A stretch of DNA of 44,812 bases from Saprospiraceae bacterium (GCA_015490175.1 WFYJ01000041.1:1-44812), one strand, 5' to 3'; shown: positions 16,508 to 24,292, counted from the first letter of the stretch. Numbers and translations are program-made. The notes: a model not told the origin generated them from the sequence alone.

Positions 16508-16523
16508 TTTTGCTTTCGCAAAA
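16508..16523 (-). repeat. Mini-hairpin, TTTTGC stem variant
   Basis: TTTTGCGAAAGCAAAA on the minus strand, a 6-bp perfect stem with GAAA loop, in the 5-prime leader of the M23 gene, 15 bp from its start. The rest of the 285-bp gap (16494-16778) shows only a CACTTTTG box at 16640 as possible promoter signal. Confidence 0.7.
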
Positions 16524-16778
16524 ATCCGATTGCAAGGTAAGGAAAGGGGCAAAAGAAGGCCGGCACATGGTGCAACCCTGCTGAAACCCGTCGCGCCTTC
16601 CCGCCGCCCGTACAGACGACTGCAAGCGCCTGCTTTACGCACTTTTGTAAAAAATGCGACACCGCTGCCCGTCGCGGGACTTGTGTGTTTTTTCAAAGTT
16701 TTTTTGAATGCTCTTGCAAGAGATGCTGTTTCGCCACGTGGCTCGACAGTATTTTCTCAACCCGAAAACCGCTTTATT

Positions 16779-17499
16779 ATGAAAGGATTATTTTTTGTTC
16801 TGGCTGCAGGGTTCATCGGGCTGGCTGCTCACACGTCCTTTGGGCAATCTGCAAACCCGGATGCTGCCGTTTCGATCGGCGAAGTGCACGCACGATTACT
16901 TCATGCAGGCGTTTTGCGACTCGGTGGCACACTGGCGCAACACCAGAAAACCGGCCAATGCAGATGAAGCGGTCCGCTCGATCTGGAATATGATGTACGA
17001 GGGATTGCCCGAAAAACTCGGCATTACACAACAGGAACTGGACCGCATTCCGGCCCGGCTTGGTATCAATCAGCAGAATTTCACGGATGCGCCGAATCTC
17101 ATGTACAACGCTCTGGACCAGACGCGAAAAAGCTTTGTGGACGACCTGGTGGCCACCTTTACGGCCAACTTTGACCTGCCCGACAAGCAACTGATTCAGC
17201 TCATCAGGGCAAAGAAACAGGACTGGATCAAGCAACTTCCCGAACAGGAAATTGACCACATCATCGAAGTGGCCGTCAGCTCGATGATTTATTGGAAGAA
17301 TAACGTGGAAAACTGTATTTTTGGTTCTACTGCGTCAAGGGCTGATCGGGAAAAAGAAGCGGCCAAACTTGCTGCAGGAGATATCACTGGAGCAGCGTGG
17401 GGAGGACTTACAGGAGGCCCCGGCGGCGCTCTGGTTGGTGCGGTAGGAGGTACCTTGGGTGCATCGATCGGCTTACTCCTTGATCGTTGGTGGAATTAA
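16779..17499 (+). CDS. Secreted glycine-zipper protein, reading frame interrupted by a +1 shift
   Basis: Frame 1 begins with a good signal peptide (MKGLFFVLAAGFIGLAAHTS, then FGQSANPDAAVSIGEVH). The rest, starting HDYFMQAFCDSVAHWRN, is one base out of phase. Skipping a single G at about 16890 (within CACGCACG) gives one protein of about 239 residues. The middle is helical and charged. The C-terminus is a glycine zipper (AGDITGAAWGGLTGGPGGAL, then VGAVGGTLGASIGLLLDRWW), a hydrophobic Gly/Ala-repeat helix pair like those in pore-forming bacteriocins and CDZ-type surface toxins. Three small two-helix membrane proteins follow. The toxin role is inferred. The shift may be real decay, phase variation or a base-call error. 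Confidence 0.65.
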
Positions 17500-17507
17500 C
17501 AAAAGTG

Positions 17508-17534
17508 CCCCGGCACATTCCTTTCGTGCCGGGG
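17508..17534 (+). terminator. GC-rich hairpin after the glycine-zipper gene
   Basis: CCCCGGCAC pairs with GTGCCGGGG around ATTCCTTTC. There is no T-run, so it may slow transcription, or stabilise the mRNA end, rather than stop it fully. Confidence 0.45.
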
Positions 17535-17576
17535 TCCATCCTCCCAAAATCGGTCATGCAAAACAAATCAATTGCC

Positions 17577-17810
17577 ATGGAAAAGACAAGCCAAAACGTA
17601 CCTTTCCTCTTTGCCCATCCGTATCTCGCGGCCTTTATCATTCTCCTGATCACGGAAACGAGTACGCTTCTGCTGTTCCGGGAAGATTCCATGCACTTTT
17701 TCCGGGAAAATCCGATACTGGTTGTGATCGGCACTTACGTCCTGAAGTGGCTCGCTTATCTGGCGGTGGTATTGATCGGTGTCTTTTTGTGGAAAAGGAA
17801 ACAGCGGTAA
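17577..17810 (+). CDS. Small two-helix membrane protein, copy 1 (candidate immunity protein)
   Basis: The protein has 77 residues. A short N-terminus with FLFAHPYLAAF leads into two predicted membrane helices (about residues 16-34 and 47-71), ending with the positive tail WKRKQR, which should face the cytoplasm. The two helices are joined by the loop REDSMHFFREN. It has no known family that I recognise. It is 60 of 77 residues identical to the protein at 18430 by hand alignment and shares the same layout with the one at 18054. Its place just downstream of a secreted glycine-zipper protein resembles bacteriocin immunity genes. The ATG at 17577 is preferred; upstream in-frame codons run through the hairpin. 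Confidence 0.65.
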   Translation: MEKTSQNVPFLFAHPYLAAFIILLITETSTLLLFREDSMHFFRENPILVVIGTYVLKWLAYLAVVLIGVFLWKRKQR

Positions 17811-18053
17811 AGAGTACCCCGCTTTGTCTGCTCGGAAACTATTTCCGTGGCGTGGTGAAAAGCGTTTCCGTTGCTCCAAAAAGTGCGGACGAACAGGAAA
17901 AGCCCGCTGCATTCAGATTGTTGCCATCGTGGAGTGGATATGCAAAAGTGAAGTAGTTGAGGATGCACAGTATCCAGAATCACGCAAAACTGCAGCCAGT
18001 TTGACGCTGCCGTTTTCCTGAACCATTTTGCGTCTGGCATAAAATGATACCTT

Positions 18054-18329
18054 ATGGCAAACAAAACAAGCAAATGGTGCCCTGATTTCATGGTGGAACA
18101 TCCCTGGAAGTGGTCATTCCTGTTCTATGTGCTCTTCATGGCCATCAATTTGATCATGAATTGGAATTACTGGGGCAAAACAATTCTTATTGAAGGGGCA
18201 AAAGAAAACCCCATCAAGCTTGTGTTCTTTCTCGTTGGCTCTTACCTCATTGTCGCAGGCTTTGTTTTCCTTTACGGTATGCTATGCAAACGATTCACAG
18301 AATCGAAACCCATAAGGGAGGTACCGTGA
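18054..18329 (+). CDS. Small two-helix membrane protein, diverged member
   Basis: The protein has 91 residues. FMVEHPWKWSFLFYVLFMAI replaces the FLFAHPYLAAF opening of its neighbours. A second helix (LVFFLVGSYLIVAGFVFLYG) ends in a basic tail (CKRFTESKPIR). The loop ENPIKL matches the ENPILV loop of copy 1. The ATG directly follows a GATACCTT sequence. Between copy 1 and this gene (17811-18053) I find no convincing gene. Similar size and topology make it a probable distant paralogue, but sequence identity is low. Confidence 0.6.
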   Translation: MANKTSKWCPDFMVEHPWKWSFLFYVLFMAINLIMNWNYWGKTILIEGAKENPIKLVFFLVGSYLIVAGFVFLYGMLCKRFTESKPIREVP

Positions 18330-18429
18330 ACAGATTTTCACAGTCAGGTGTGAACCGGTGCATCCGCTGTGTAACCGAGCAATCTTGCTGCCCTTTCAGC
18401 AGATTATTGTCGAATAAAACCCGATAAAC

Positions 18430-18663
18430 ATGGAAAAAACAGACAAGAGCACGCCTTTCCTCTTTGCCCATCCGTATCTCGCGGCCTTTATCATTTTCCT
18501 GGGCACGGAAACGAGCATGATTTTGATGTTCTGGGCAGATTCCATGCACTTTTTCCAGGAAAAGCCGATACTGGTTGTGATCGGCACTTACGTCCTGAAG
18601 TATCTTGTTTATCTGGCGGTGGTATTGATCGCTGTCTTTGTGTGGAAAAGGAAGCAGCGGTAA
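18430..18663 (+). CDS. Small two-helix membrane protein, copy 2
   Basis: The protein has 77 residues and is a close tandem paralogue of the 17577 gene (853 bp apart). Blocks such as PFLFAHPYLAAFII, DSMHFF, PILVVIGTYVLK and WKRKQR are identical, also at DNA level over long runs. Differences cluster in residues 5-8 and in the first helix (LITETSTLLLFRE against LGTETSMILMFWA). The similarity stops at the gene ends, so only the gene and not its flanks was duplicated or converted. If these are immunity proteins, the variable first helix would be the specificity-determining part; this is speculation. Confidence 0.65.
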   Translation: MEKTDKSTPFLFAHPYLAAFIIFLGTETSMILMFWADSMHFFQEKPILVVIGTYVLKYLVYLAVVLIAVFVWKRKQR

Positions 18664-18743
18664 AGGATTCCTGCTTCCTCAGTTCCCCGATTCCTCATCC
18701 AAATTTGCCATGAGCCAATCTCACGCAACGACTTGTTCCGACT

Positions 18744-18804
18744 CGTCGGAAGCCTGCCCCGACTCAAGTCGGGGACGCAACGATTCACAATGTATTTTTT
18801 GTTT
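18744..18804 (+). repeat. CCCCGA palindrome plus ACGCAACGATT block
   Basis: CCCCGACTCAAGTCGGGG is followed by ACGCAACGATTCACAATGTATTTTTTG. The window start (1-44) has the same block, GGGAACGCAACGATTAGAGATGTATTTT. Together with the next two entries it fills the 757-bp gap 18664-19420, in which I see no gene. Confidence 0.6.
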
Positions 18805-19233
18805 TATACTCAACGCAATTCGGTTCGGGAATTATTGACAATGGTCAATGGACGATAGACGATGGACATTTTTGATTGAGCAATCGAGCAATCGAGGATT
18901 TGATTCAAGAGTCTGCTGAAAAAAGTCGAAACATCATTCAGTTACACAGAGATGCACTGAGAATACACTGATTTTCACAGAGTTGTAAACTATCTCAACC
19001 CTGCATGCTCAACACTCAACCAAGTCAAAAACTGCGTGCAAACTGCGTCTACTGCTGCCGAAGGCTGCGGTTTCAATGACTGAGGAACCGAAGAATCGAG
19101 AATTTGAACAAATGATTGATAATCAACAATAAAAACTTTAAACTTTAAACTTTAAACTCTAAACTCTAAACCCTCAACAACACACCCTCAACCAATACAA
19201 CAGGATTTCCCGAACCACTTTGATGCGAGTATA
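18805..19233 (+). repeat. MITE-like element, longest copy with both ends
   Basis: The left end TATACTCAACGCAATTCGG continues GTTCGGGAAT. The right end, read on the minus strand, is TATACTCGCATCAAAGTGG continuing TTCGGGAAA: imperfect inverted ends sharing TATACTC, CAA and GGTTCGGGAA. Inside are a GATTGAGCAATCGAGCAATCGAG stretch, a GTTACACAGAG...CACTGATTTTCACAGAG block, a CTGCGGTTTC block, GAGGAACCGAAGAATCGAG, and AAACTTT/AAACTCT heptamers (about 19135-19172). No gene is inside. Confidence 0.65.
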
Positions 19234-19395
19234 TCTTTCCCAAACCAGTTTGTTTTTGGTATAATTCAGTTTGTTATTTATAATATCACGCGTTACGCGT
19301 TACGTCGTCACGCGTCACAGCTTGCCCCGACCAAAGTCGGGGTTGTCACTGCTTGCCCCGAAACTCGGGGTCGTCACGAACTTTTTTCAGTAGGC
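19234..19395 (+). repeat. Right-end-like tail and CCCCGA palindromes
   Basis: TTTCCCAAACCAGTTTG...GTATAA looks like a second right end. It is followed by CACGCGTTACGCGTTACG, CCCCGACCAAAGTCGGGG, CCCCGAAACTCGGGG and CTTTTTTCAGTAG. The last block recurs at 75-145 (CACGCGTCACGCGTTACG... CTTTTTTCAGTAG). Confidence 0.55.
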
Positions 19396-19420
19396 TCTGC
19401 CATGCATCCCTCATTTGCCC

Positions 19421-20986
19421 TTACAGCCAGTCCTTCAGATTCAGGCTGAACCAGACGATGAGCACGAACCAGGCGAGCAGCACGCCGTTTTCGGGCACCC
19501 ACCAGCTTTCCGTCGTGTGCGGGGGCAGCGCGGGTTCCTTTTTGCCGGAAGGCGCCCACACCCGACTCAGGCCATACCCGAGGGCGAGCGTAATGGCGGC
19601 CCCGATGAAGTTCCACCAGATCCAGAAGACGGGCAGGCCACTTTGCCAGATGAAGAGGTTGGCCGCCACGCCCGCGATGAGGCCGGCATTGACGGCGCGC
19701 GCATGGGCACGCCGACTCAGGATGCCGAGGATGAAGGTCGCCACGATGGGCCCGTAGAAAGCCGAACCGACCTTGTTGATGGCTTCGATGACGGTAGGCG
19801 CAATGCGGCCGGCCGAGAAGGCCAGCCCGATGCAGGCCACGCCCCAGGCCAGCGTCAGCCGGCGCGACCAGGCCACCTGTGTGGCCGCATCGAGGGGCCG
19901 GCGGCGCGCCACGAAATCCTCGAGCGTGGCCGCACTCAGCGAGTTGATGGCCGACGATAGCGACGACATGGCTGCGGCAAGGATGGCCACGAGCAGCAGC
20001 CCGATGACGCCCACAGGCAAGTAGTTGATGATGAAGAGCGGGATCATGCGATCGGGCTGGTCGGCAGGGATCTGCTCCAGAAACTCGGGCGTGCCGAAAG
20101 CAAAGGTGCCCACGATGAGCCCCATGAAACAGTAGGCCAATGTGACGGGAAAGCGGAACAGGCCATTGAACAACAGGGCGCGGCGCACCTCTTTGAGGCT
20201 TTTGCCCGAAAGGGCGCGCTGTGCCTGGCTCTGGTCGCAGCCGTAGTAGCTGATGTAGAGAAAAAAGCCGCCGATGAGCATGGGCCAAAAGCCGAACTCC
20301 TGCCCCTCGCCCACGCCCCGGTTGAACGGCACCGCCTCGAGGCGCTCGCGATCGACGCGCGCCACGAAGGCCTCCCAGCCGCCCTGCAGATGCAACCCAT
20401 AGGCAATGCACAGCACGATGCCGGCCAGCAGGATGAGCATCTGCACCACGTCGCCCCAGACCACGGCTTTCATGCCCCCCTGCCACGAGTAAATGATCGT
20501 CACCACTCCCGACAGCAGGATCGTCTGCCACATGGGGATGTCCATCACCGAAGCCAGCACCAGCGCCACGGTGTAGATCATGATGCCCGTGGCAAAGGCC
20601 CTGCTGAACTGGAACACGCCACTGAGCAGCAGGCGCGTGGCAGGGCTGAAGCGCGTTTCGAGCCACGAGTACACGCTCACGATGCCCGCGCGGTACAGCG
20701 GCGGCACCAGCACGACCATCAGAAAAATCATGGCCAGCGGCACGGCAAACTCGAACGTCAGCCACTGCATGCCGCCCCCCTGCTTCATGCCCACGAAAGC
20801 AGCCGCGCTGATGAAGCTGATGGCCGACAACTGCGAGGCCATCACCGACATGCCCATCGAAAACCAGCCCAAGCTGCGCCCGCCGAGGAAGTAGTCGCGC
20901 TTGTCTTTTTGCTCGCGAAACAGATAACCGAGCGCCAGCAAACCCACCGAGTAGAGGCCGATGACGGCCCAGTCAATCCAGTGCAT
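19421..20986 (-). CDS. Sodium:solute symporter family transporter
   Basis: The protein has 521 residues with about 13 membrane helices, as in the SSS/SLC5 family that couples sodium influx to uptake of sugars, amino acids or other solutes. Family landmarks are DYFLGGRSLGWFSMGMSVMA near residue 31, SQLSAISFISA, the WQGGMKAVVWGDVVQ segment around residue 170, YYGCDQSQAQRALSGKSLKE and AILAAAMSSLSSAINSLSAA (sodium-site helix). The length is normal. The C-terminus has a soluble stretch (PSGKKEPALPPHTTESWWVP) before a last helix. Substrate cannot be deduced. It is divergent from the following membrane-protein gene, with 126 bp between starts. Confidence 0.93.
   Translation of the reverse strand: MHWIDWAVIGLYSVGLLALGYLFREQKDKRDYFLGGRSLGWFSMGMSVMASQLSAISFISAAAFVGMKQGGGMQWLTFEFAVPLAMIFLMVVLVPPLYRAGIVSVYSWLETRFSPATRLLLSGVFQFSRAFATGIMIYTVALVLASVMDIPMWQTILLSGVVTIIYSWQGGMKAVVWGDVVQMLILLAGIVLCIAYGLHLQGGWEAFVARVDRERLEAVPFNRGVGEGQEFGFWPMLIGGFFLYISYYGCDQSQAQRALSGKSLKEVRRALLFNGLFRFPVTLAYCFMGLIVGTFAFGTPEFLEQIPADQPDRMIPLFIINYLPVGVIGLLLVAILAAAMSSLSSAINSLSAATLEDFVARRRPLDAATQVAWSRRLTLAWGVACIGLAFSAGRIAPTVIEAINKVGSAFYGPIVATFILGILSRRAHARAVNAGLIAGVAANLFIWQSGLPVFWIWWNFIGAAITLALGYGLSRVWAPSGKKEPALPPHTTESWWVPENGVLLAWFVLIVWFSLNLKDWL
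19541..19553 (+). repeat. Mini-hairpin, GGAA-loop variant
   Basis: TTTGCCGGAAGGC, antisense in the symporter gene, where the residues are PSGKK. Confidence 0.7.
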
Positions 20987-21112
20987 GGTTCGTCGTTTTG
21001 TTTATGCCAATCAAGCACTTTTCCGGCAGCCGGCCAAACCGCATTCCGGAAAAAACGCACGCCCGCAACACCAGAAAAAACGCCATCTTCGACTTCAAAC
21101 AGTGGTCATGCC

Positions 21113-22777
21113 ATGAACAAATCGTGGGAAAACAAATGGCTCTGGGCGGCCCTTTATCTGCTGTGGCTGCACCTGCTGGTCGGCTTCGGCTTCGGCATCA
21201 TCAGCAACGAAGAGGAAGTGCCGTTGATCTACGCGGCGGCCGGGCTGCACCATTACCCCAACGACCCGTTCGTCCAACTGCAACTGGGGCAATTCAACGC
21301 CGTGTGGCCCTATGTGTACGCCCTGGCGCCGCTGGCGCGCCTGGTGGGCTTCGACGGCATGCCGGCCTTGTTTTTCCTGCTCAACCTGAGCTGTGGTCTG
21401 GTCCTCTACCTCGCCTTTCGGCAAATGCTGCGCTGCATCGTGCCCGATGCGCCCGAGTGGGTGGCGTTCGGTCTGTCGGTCTGGATGGCGTTCATGAACC
21501 GCGTGCTGGCCTGGGTGCCCAACGTGCGCAGCATCGTGCGCGAGTTCTTCGATCCGGAAAACCTCGCCATGGCCCTGCTCTTTCCGGCCCTGTTCGCCTT
21601 TTTGCAACGACGGCACCGCAGGGGCGCCTTGCTGCTGGCGCTGGCCACCATCGTGCATCCGCTCTACGCGCTCAATGCGTTGCCCATGATCGCGGGTCTG
21701 CTGGCCGCCGAGTGGCTTTTTGCGCAAGCAGACCTGAAGCGCCAACTCAAAGTGGCGGGCGGCTACGTGCTGGCCGTGCTGCCGTGGAGTGTCCTCATCT
21801 GGTGGGTGTCGCGCCAGACGTGCTGCCCCGAGTTCCATGCCGTGCGCATCCACGAAATCGTGGGCTGGCCCGAACACCTCGTCATCCCCTCGCTGCACAC
21901 GCATGGCAGGCTGCCCTACATCCGCTATGTCGAGGAAAGCGGGATGCTCATGACCATAGGCCTGCTGCTGTTCGGCCTGAAACGGTGGCACCACCTGTTG
22001 GCGCGGCCCTCGGCCCTGTGGCGGCGCAGCTTCAGCCACCCCTTCGGGCGCACCTTCTGGTTCGGCCTGCTCGGCTTCGGCTACCTGTTGACGGTGTCGG
22101 TCATCGCCAGCTTTGCCCATAACGACATGCTGGTGGCGCTCACTCCCTGGCGCATGGTCGTCGTGCTGCTGGGATTCACGGCGCTGGTGCTGTGGGCCGG
22201 CCTGTGGCGTGGCTTCCGATCCATCCGGTTTTTGCTTTCGCAAAAAGGGTGGCAGATCGGCGGATGGATCGTGCTGGCCGCACTTTTCCTCATGGCGCCC
22301 CTGCACAAAGAATTTTTCCGCAACCGCGTGCTGTTCGAGTTCTTTTATCCCGAAGAACGCAGCCGGATCATCGCCTGGGTCCGCACACATACCACCCCTG
22401 CCGACGGCCTGCTCAACTACTCCGACATTGCGGTGCGCACGCTATGCCTGCGCCCCTCTTTTTTCGACGCGCGCACCATCCCCACTTTCTCCGACGGACA
22501 AATCGACTGGTACCTGCGTCGCCTCGTCTATTTCGACATTCCCGAAACGATCGACCCGCACGACTACGAAGCGGTGGCCAGGGCCCAGTACGACCCCGCC
22601 CTGCCCATCGACCTGCGGCGCGTGGCCGCCCGCATGCCCGAATGGGTCACCTGGGCCATCGCGACGAAAAACGAGGCCATGTTTCCGCGTCCGCTGCGGA
22701 CCGACGGCATGGAGGTGGTATTTTCCACCCCACATTATCAGGTCATCCGCCTGCGCCAGACCAGTCCTGCGCAATAG
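21113..22777 (+). CDS. Polytopic membrane protein, unknown function
   Basis: The protein has 554 residues with about ten predicted membrane helices from residue 8 to about 400, and a final soluble domain of about 150 residues (EFFYPEERSRIIAWVRTHTT... to the end). The N-terminus (GFGFGIISNEEEVPLIYAAA) followed by LHHYPNDPFV is reminiscent of integral membrane glycosyltransferase-like (GT-C or DUF6798-type) proteins in which a first extracytoplasmic loop carries acidic residues. I cannot confirm the family. The RIIAWVRTHT-TPADGLLNYSD segment also resembles the C-terminal part of such proteins. It precedes a glycosyltransferase gene, from which it is separated by a 359-bp repeat element. The ATG at 21113 is the first with a sensible N-terminus. 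Confidence 0.75.
   Translation: MNKSWENKWLWAALYLLWLHLLVGFGFGIISNEEEVPLIYAAAGLHHYPNDPFVQLQLGQFNAVWPYVYALAPLARLVGFDGMPALFFLLNLSCGLVLYLAFRQMLRCIVPDAPEWVAFGLSVWMAFMNRVLAWVPNVRSIVREFFDPENLAMALLFPALFAFLQRRHRRGALLLALATIVHPLYALNALPMIAGLLAAEWLFAQADLKRQLKVAGGYVLAVLPWSVLIWWVSRQTCCPEFHAVRIHEIVGWPEHLVIPSLHTHGRLPYIRYVEESGMLMTIGLLLFGLKRWHHLLARPSALWRRSFSHPFGRTFWFGLLGFGYLLTVSVIASFAHNDMLVALTPWRMVVVLLGFTALVLWAGLWRGFRSIRFLLSQKGWQIGGWIVLAALFLMAPLHKEFFRNRVLFEFFYPEERSRIIAWVRTHTTPADGLLNYSDIAVRTLCLRPSFFDARTIPTFSDGQIDWYLRRLVYFDIPETIDPHDYEAVARAQYDPALPIDLRRVAARMPEWVTWAIATKNEAMFPRPLRTDGMEVVFSTPHYQVIRLRQTSPAQ
21413..21425 (-). repeat. Mini-hairpin, exact 13-mer
   Basis: Antisense in the membrane-protein gene. The gene reads AFRQM across GCCTTTCGGCAAATG. 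Confidence 0.85.
22229..22246 (-). repeat. Mini-hairpin, long TTTTTGC stem variant
   Basis: TTTTTGCGAAAGCAAAAA on the minus strand, a 7-bp perfect stem around GAAA, within the membrane-protein gene (residues FLLSQKG). Confidence 0.7.
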
Positions 22778-22778
22778 A

Positions 22779-23137
22779 ACCGACGCAATCCGGTTTCTTG
22801 AGATGGAGCGACAGAGTGACAGAGCGAAGGAGTGATGGAGTGAGGAGTGAAAAGTGCCGATTTAACCGATTGAGCCCCCTGAAAAAAGCCGAAAAATTAT
22901 TCAGTTACACAGAGCACCCACCGAGAATACACTGAGTTTCACAGAGTCACAAAAGCTGTGTCCATCTGCGGCTGAAAGCTGCGGTTTCTGGCTGAGGAAC
23001 CGAAGAACCGAGCATTTGACAAAAAACTGATAGTCAACAAGAAAAACTTTAAACCTTAAACCCTGAACTCTAAACCCTGAACAATACACCCTCAACCATT
23101 GCAACAGGATTTCCCAAACCACTTTGATTTGAGTATA
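22779..23137 (+). repeat. MITE-like element filling the gap between two genes
   Basis: It begins two bases after the stop codon of the membrane protein (CGACGCAATCCGGTTT, a worn left end). It ends at 23137 with AAACCACTTTGATTTGAGTATA, one base before the ATG of the glycosyltransferase. Inside are GAGCGACA/GAGTGACA/GAGCGAAG/GAGTGATG/GAGTGAGG 8-mers, CCGATTTAACCGATT, the GTTACACAGAG...TTTCACAGAG block, a GCGGCTGAAAGCTGCGG block and AAACTTT-type heptamers (23043-23083). The whole 361-bp gap is this element. Confidence 0.7.
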
Positions 23138-23138
23138 A

Positions 23139-24173
23139 ATGAAGATCCTGATCGTCGGTTCGGCAAGTCCGTGGGCACTCGAGCAGTCTTATGCTGCTGC
23201 CTTTCGGCAAATGGGACACGCCGTCGCGATCGTGCCGGTAGTGGATCGGGCCCTTGCCCTGGCCCGTAAAAATCCGGCCATGCGCCTGATGACGCGCCTG
23301 GCATGGCCACACCTGTGGCGACCGCTGGGCCGCGCCATGGTAGATGAGGCGGAGCGCTGGCAGCCCGACGTGGTGTGGGTGTTTCGTGGCAGGGAAGTGG
23401 CACCCGAACACCTCGAGGCGGTGCGCCGGCGCGGCAGGCTGCTCGTCAACTTCAATCCCGACCACCCGTTCCGCCATGGGCCGGCCACGGGCAACGAATG
23501 GATACGCCAGAGCCTGCCCCTGTACGACCTGCACCTGGCCTGGCACCGCGAGGTGGTGGAACGCCTGCAACGCGAAGGGCTCGATGCCGCATATCTGCCT
23601 TTCGGCTACGACGACGTGCACTGGCTGGCGCCGCTCGCTGCCGGCACCGAAGCCGAAGTGCCGCGCATCGCGTTTGCCGGCACGCTCGACGCGCGCCGCC
23701 ACGCCCTGATCGAGGCCCTGGCCCGCACCGGACTGCCCGTGGACGTATTTGCCGAAAGGCGCCCCGGCCACCCGACACACCCCAACATCCGCTATCTGCC
23801 CCCTGTCTTTGGCGCCGAATACGCGCGCGTGGCCGCGCGCTACCGCGTATCGCTCAACGCGTTCCGCCCCTGGAACGAGGGCGCGCACAACATGCGCAGC
23901 TTCGAGCTGGCCGCTGCCGGCGCCGTCCAGCTCGCGCCCGACAGCACCGACCACCGCCGATTTTTCCGACCCGACGAAAGCATCTTCCTGTACCGCTCGG
24001 CCGACGAGGCGGCAGCATTTGCCGAAAGGCTGCTCCATTTGCCGAAAGGCGAAACCCTGCACATCCGCCGCCAAGCGCGCAACGACTGCCTGCGCGGCGG
24101 CCACCACTACCGCTGGCGGGCACGCAGGGTGTACGAGCTGCTGCATGCCCTGCGCTCCGGACGTCCTTTCTGA
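23139..24173 (+). CDS. Glycosyltransferase, CgeB-like (GT-B fold)
   Basis: The protein has 344 residues. It opens with MKILIVGSASPWALEQSYAAAF (first Rossmann strand). NFNPDHPF and LYDLHLAWHREVVERL follow, and a C-terminal nucleotide-binding half has IAFAGTLDARRHALIEAL, LNAFRPWNEGAHNMRSFELAAAGA and LAPDSTDHRRFF. The layout matches CgeB/DUF3880-type glycosyltransferases, which add sugars to cell-surface polymers or proteins. It is probably cytoplasmic. The gene starts right at the edge of a repeat element, so its promoter may come from that repeat. It holds four exact mini-hairpin motifs, encoding AFRQM, FAERR, FAERL and LPKGE, the highest density in the window. Confidence 0.85.
   Translation: MKILIVGSASPWALEQSYAAAFRQMGHAVAIVPVVDRALALARKNPAMRLMTRLAWPHLWRPLGRAMVDEAERWQPDVVWVFRGREVAPEHLEAVRRRGRLLVNFNPDHPFRHGPATGNEWIRQSLPLYDLHLAWHREVVERLQREGLDAAYLPFGYDDVHWLAPLAAGTEAEVPRIAFAGTLDARRHALIEALARTGLPVDVFAERRPGHPTHPNIRYLPPVFGAEYARVAARYRVSLNAFRPWNEGAHNMRSFELAAAGAVQLAPDSTDHRRFFRPDESIFLYRSADEAAAFAERLLHLPKGETLHIRRQARNDCLRGGHHYRWRARRVYELLHALRSGRPF
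23199..23211 (-). repeat. Mini-hairpin, exact 13-mer
   Basis: Antisense in the glycosyltransferase gene, residues AFRQM (about 21-25). Confidence 0.85.
23748..23760 (+). repeat. Mini-hairpin, exact 13-mer
   Basis: Sense in the glycosyltransferase gene, residues FAERR. Confidence 0.85.
24018..24030 (+). repeat. Mini-hairpin, exact 13-mer (first of a close pair)
   Basis: Sense, residues FAER. The next copy begins 20 bp later. Confidence 0.85.
24038..24050 (+). repeat. Mini-hairpin, exact 13-mer (second of a close pair)
   Basis: Sense, in a different reading frame from its neighbour (residues LPKGE). The extended repeat unit CATTTGCCGAAAGGC is shared by both. Confidence 0.85.
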
Positions 24174-24223
24174 AAACTTTTTGTGTTAAGAGCCCGTTAA
24201 CGTTCGACGGCAAGGCCTTTGCA

Positions 24224-24231
24224 TACCTTTG
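24224..24231 (+). promoter_or_regulatory. Probable -7 element of the DUF5916 gene
   Basis: TACCTTTG matches TAnnTTTG, 61 bp before the ATG at 24293. A GTTCG at about 24202 may be a poor -33 element. Confidence 0.5.
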
Positions 24232-24246
24232 CCGGGCCGAACCATC

Positions 24247-24259
24247 GCCTTCCGGCAAA
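24247..24259 (-). repeat. Mini-hairpin, GGAA-loop variant (5-prime leader)
   Basis: GCCTTCCGGCAAA on the plus strand, 15 bp after the -7 box, so it would lie in the untranslated leader of the DUF5916 mRNA. Confidence 0.7.
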
Positions 24260-24292
24260 TGCCATCCCGACACACAGCGGAGAAATCACCCG

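Noticed and set aside
17779-18021. A possible gene between the small membrane proteins
   Set aside because: Translation is Lys/Arg/Cys-rich with no membrane helix like its neighbours and no start context. I treat the stretch as non-coding or a decayed copy.
18664-19420. CRISPR array, because of the repeated blocks
   Set aside because: The repeats are degenerate, of unequal length, in mixed orientation and without spacers of regular size. No cas gene is nearby.
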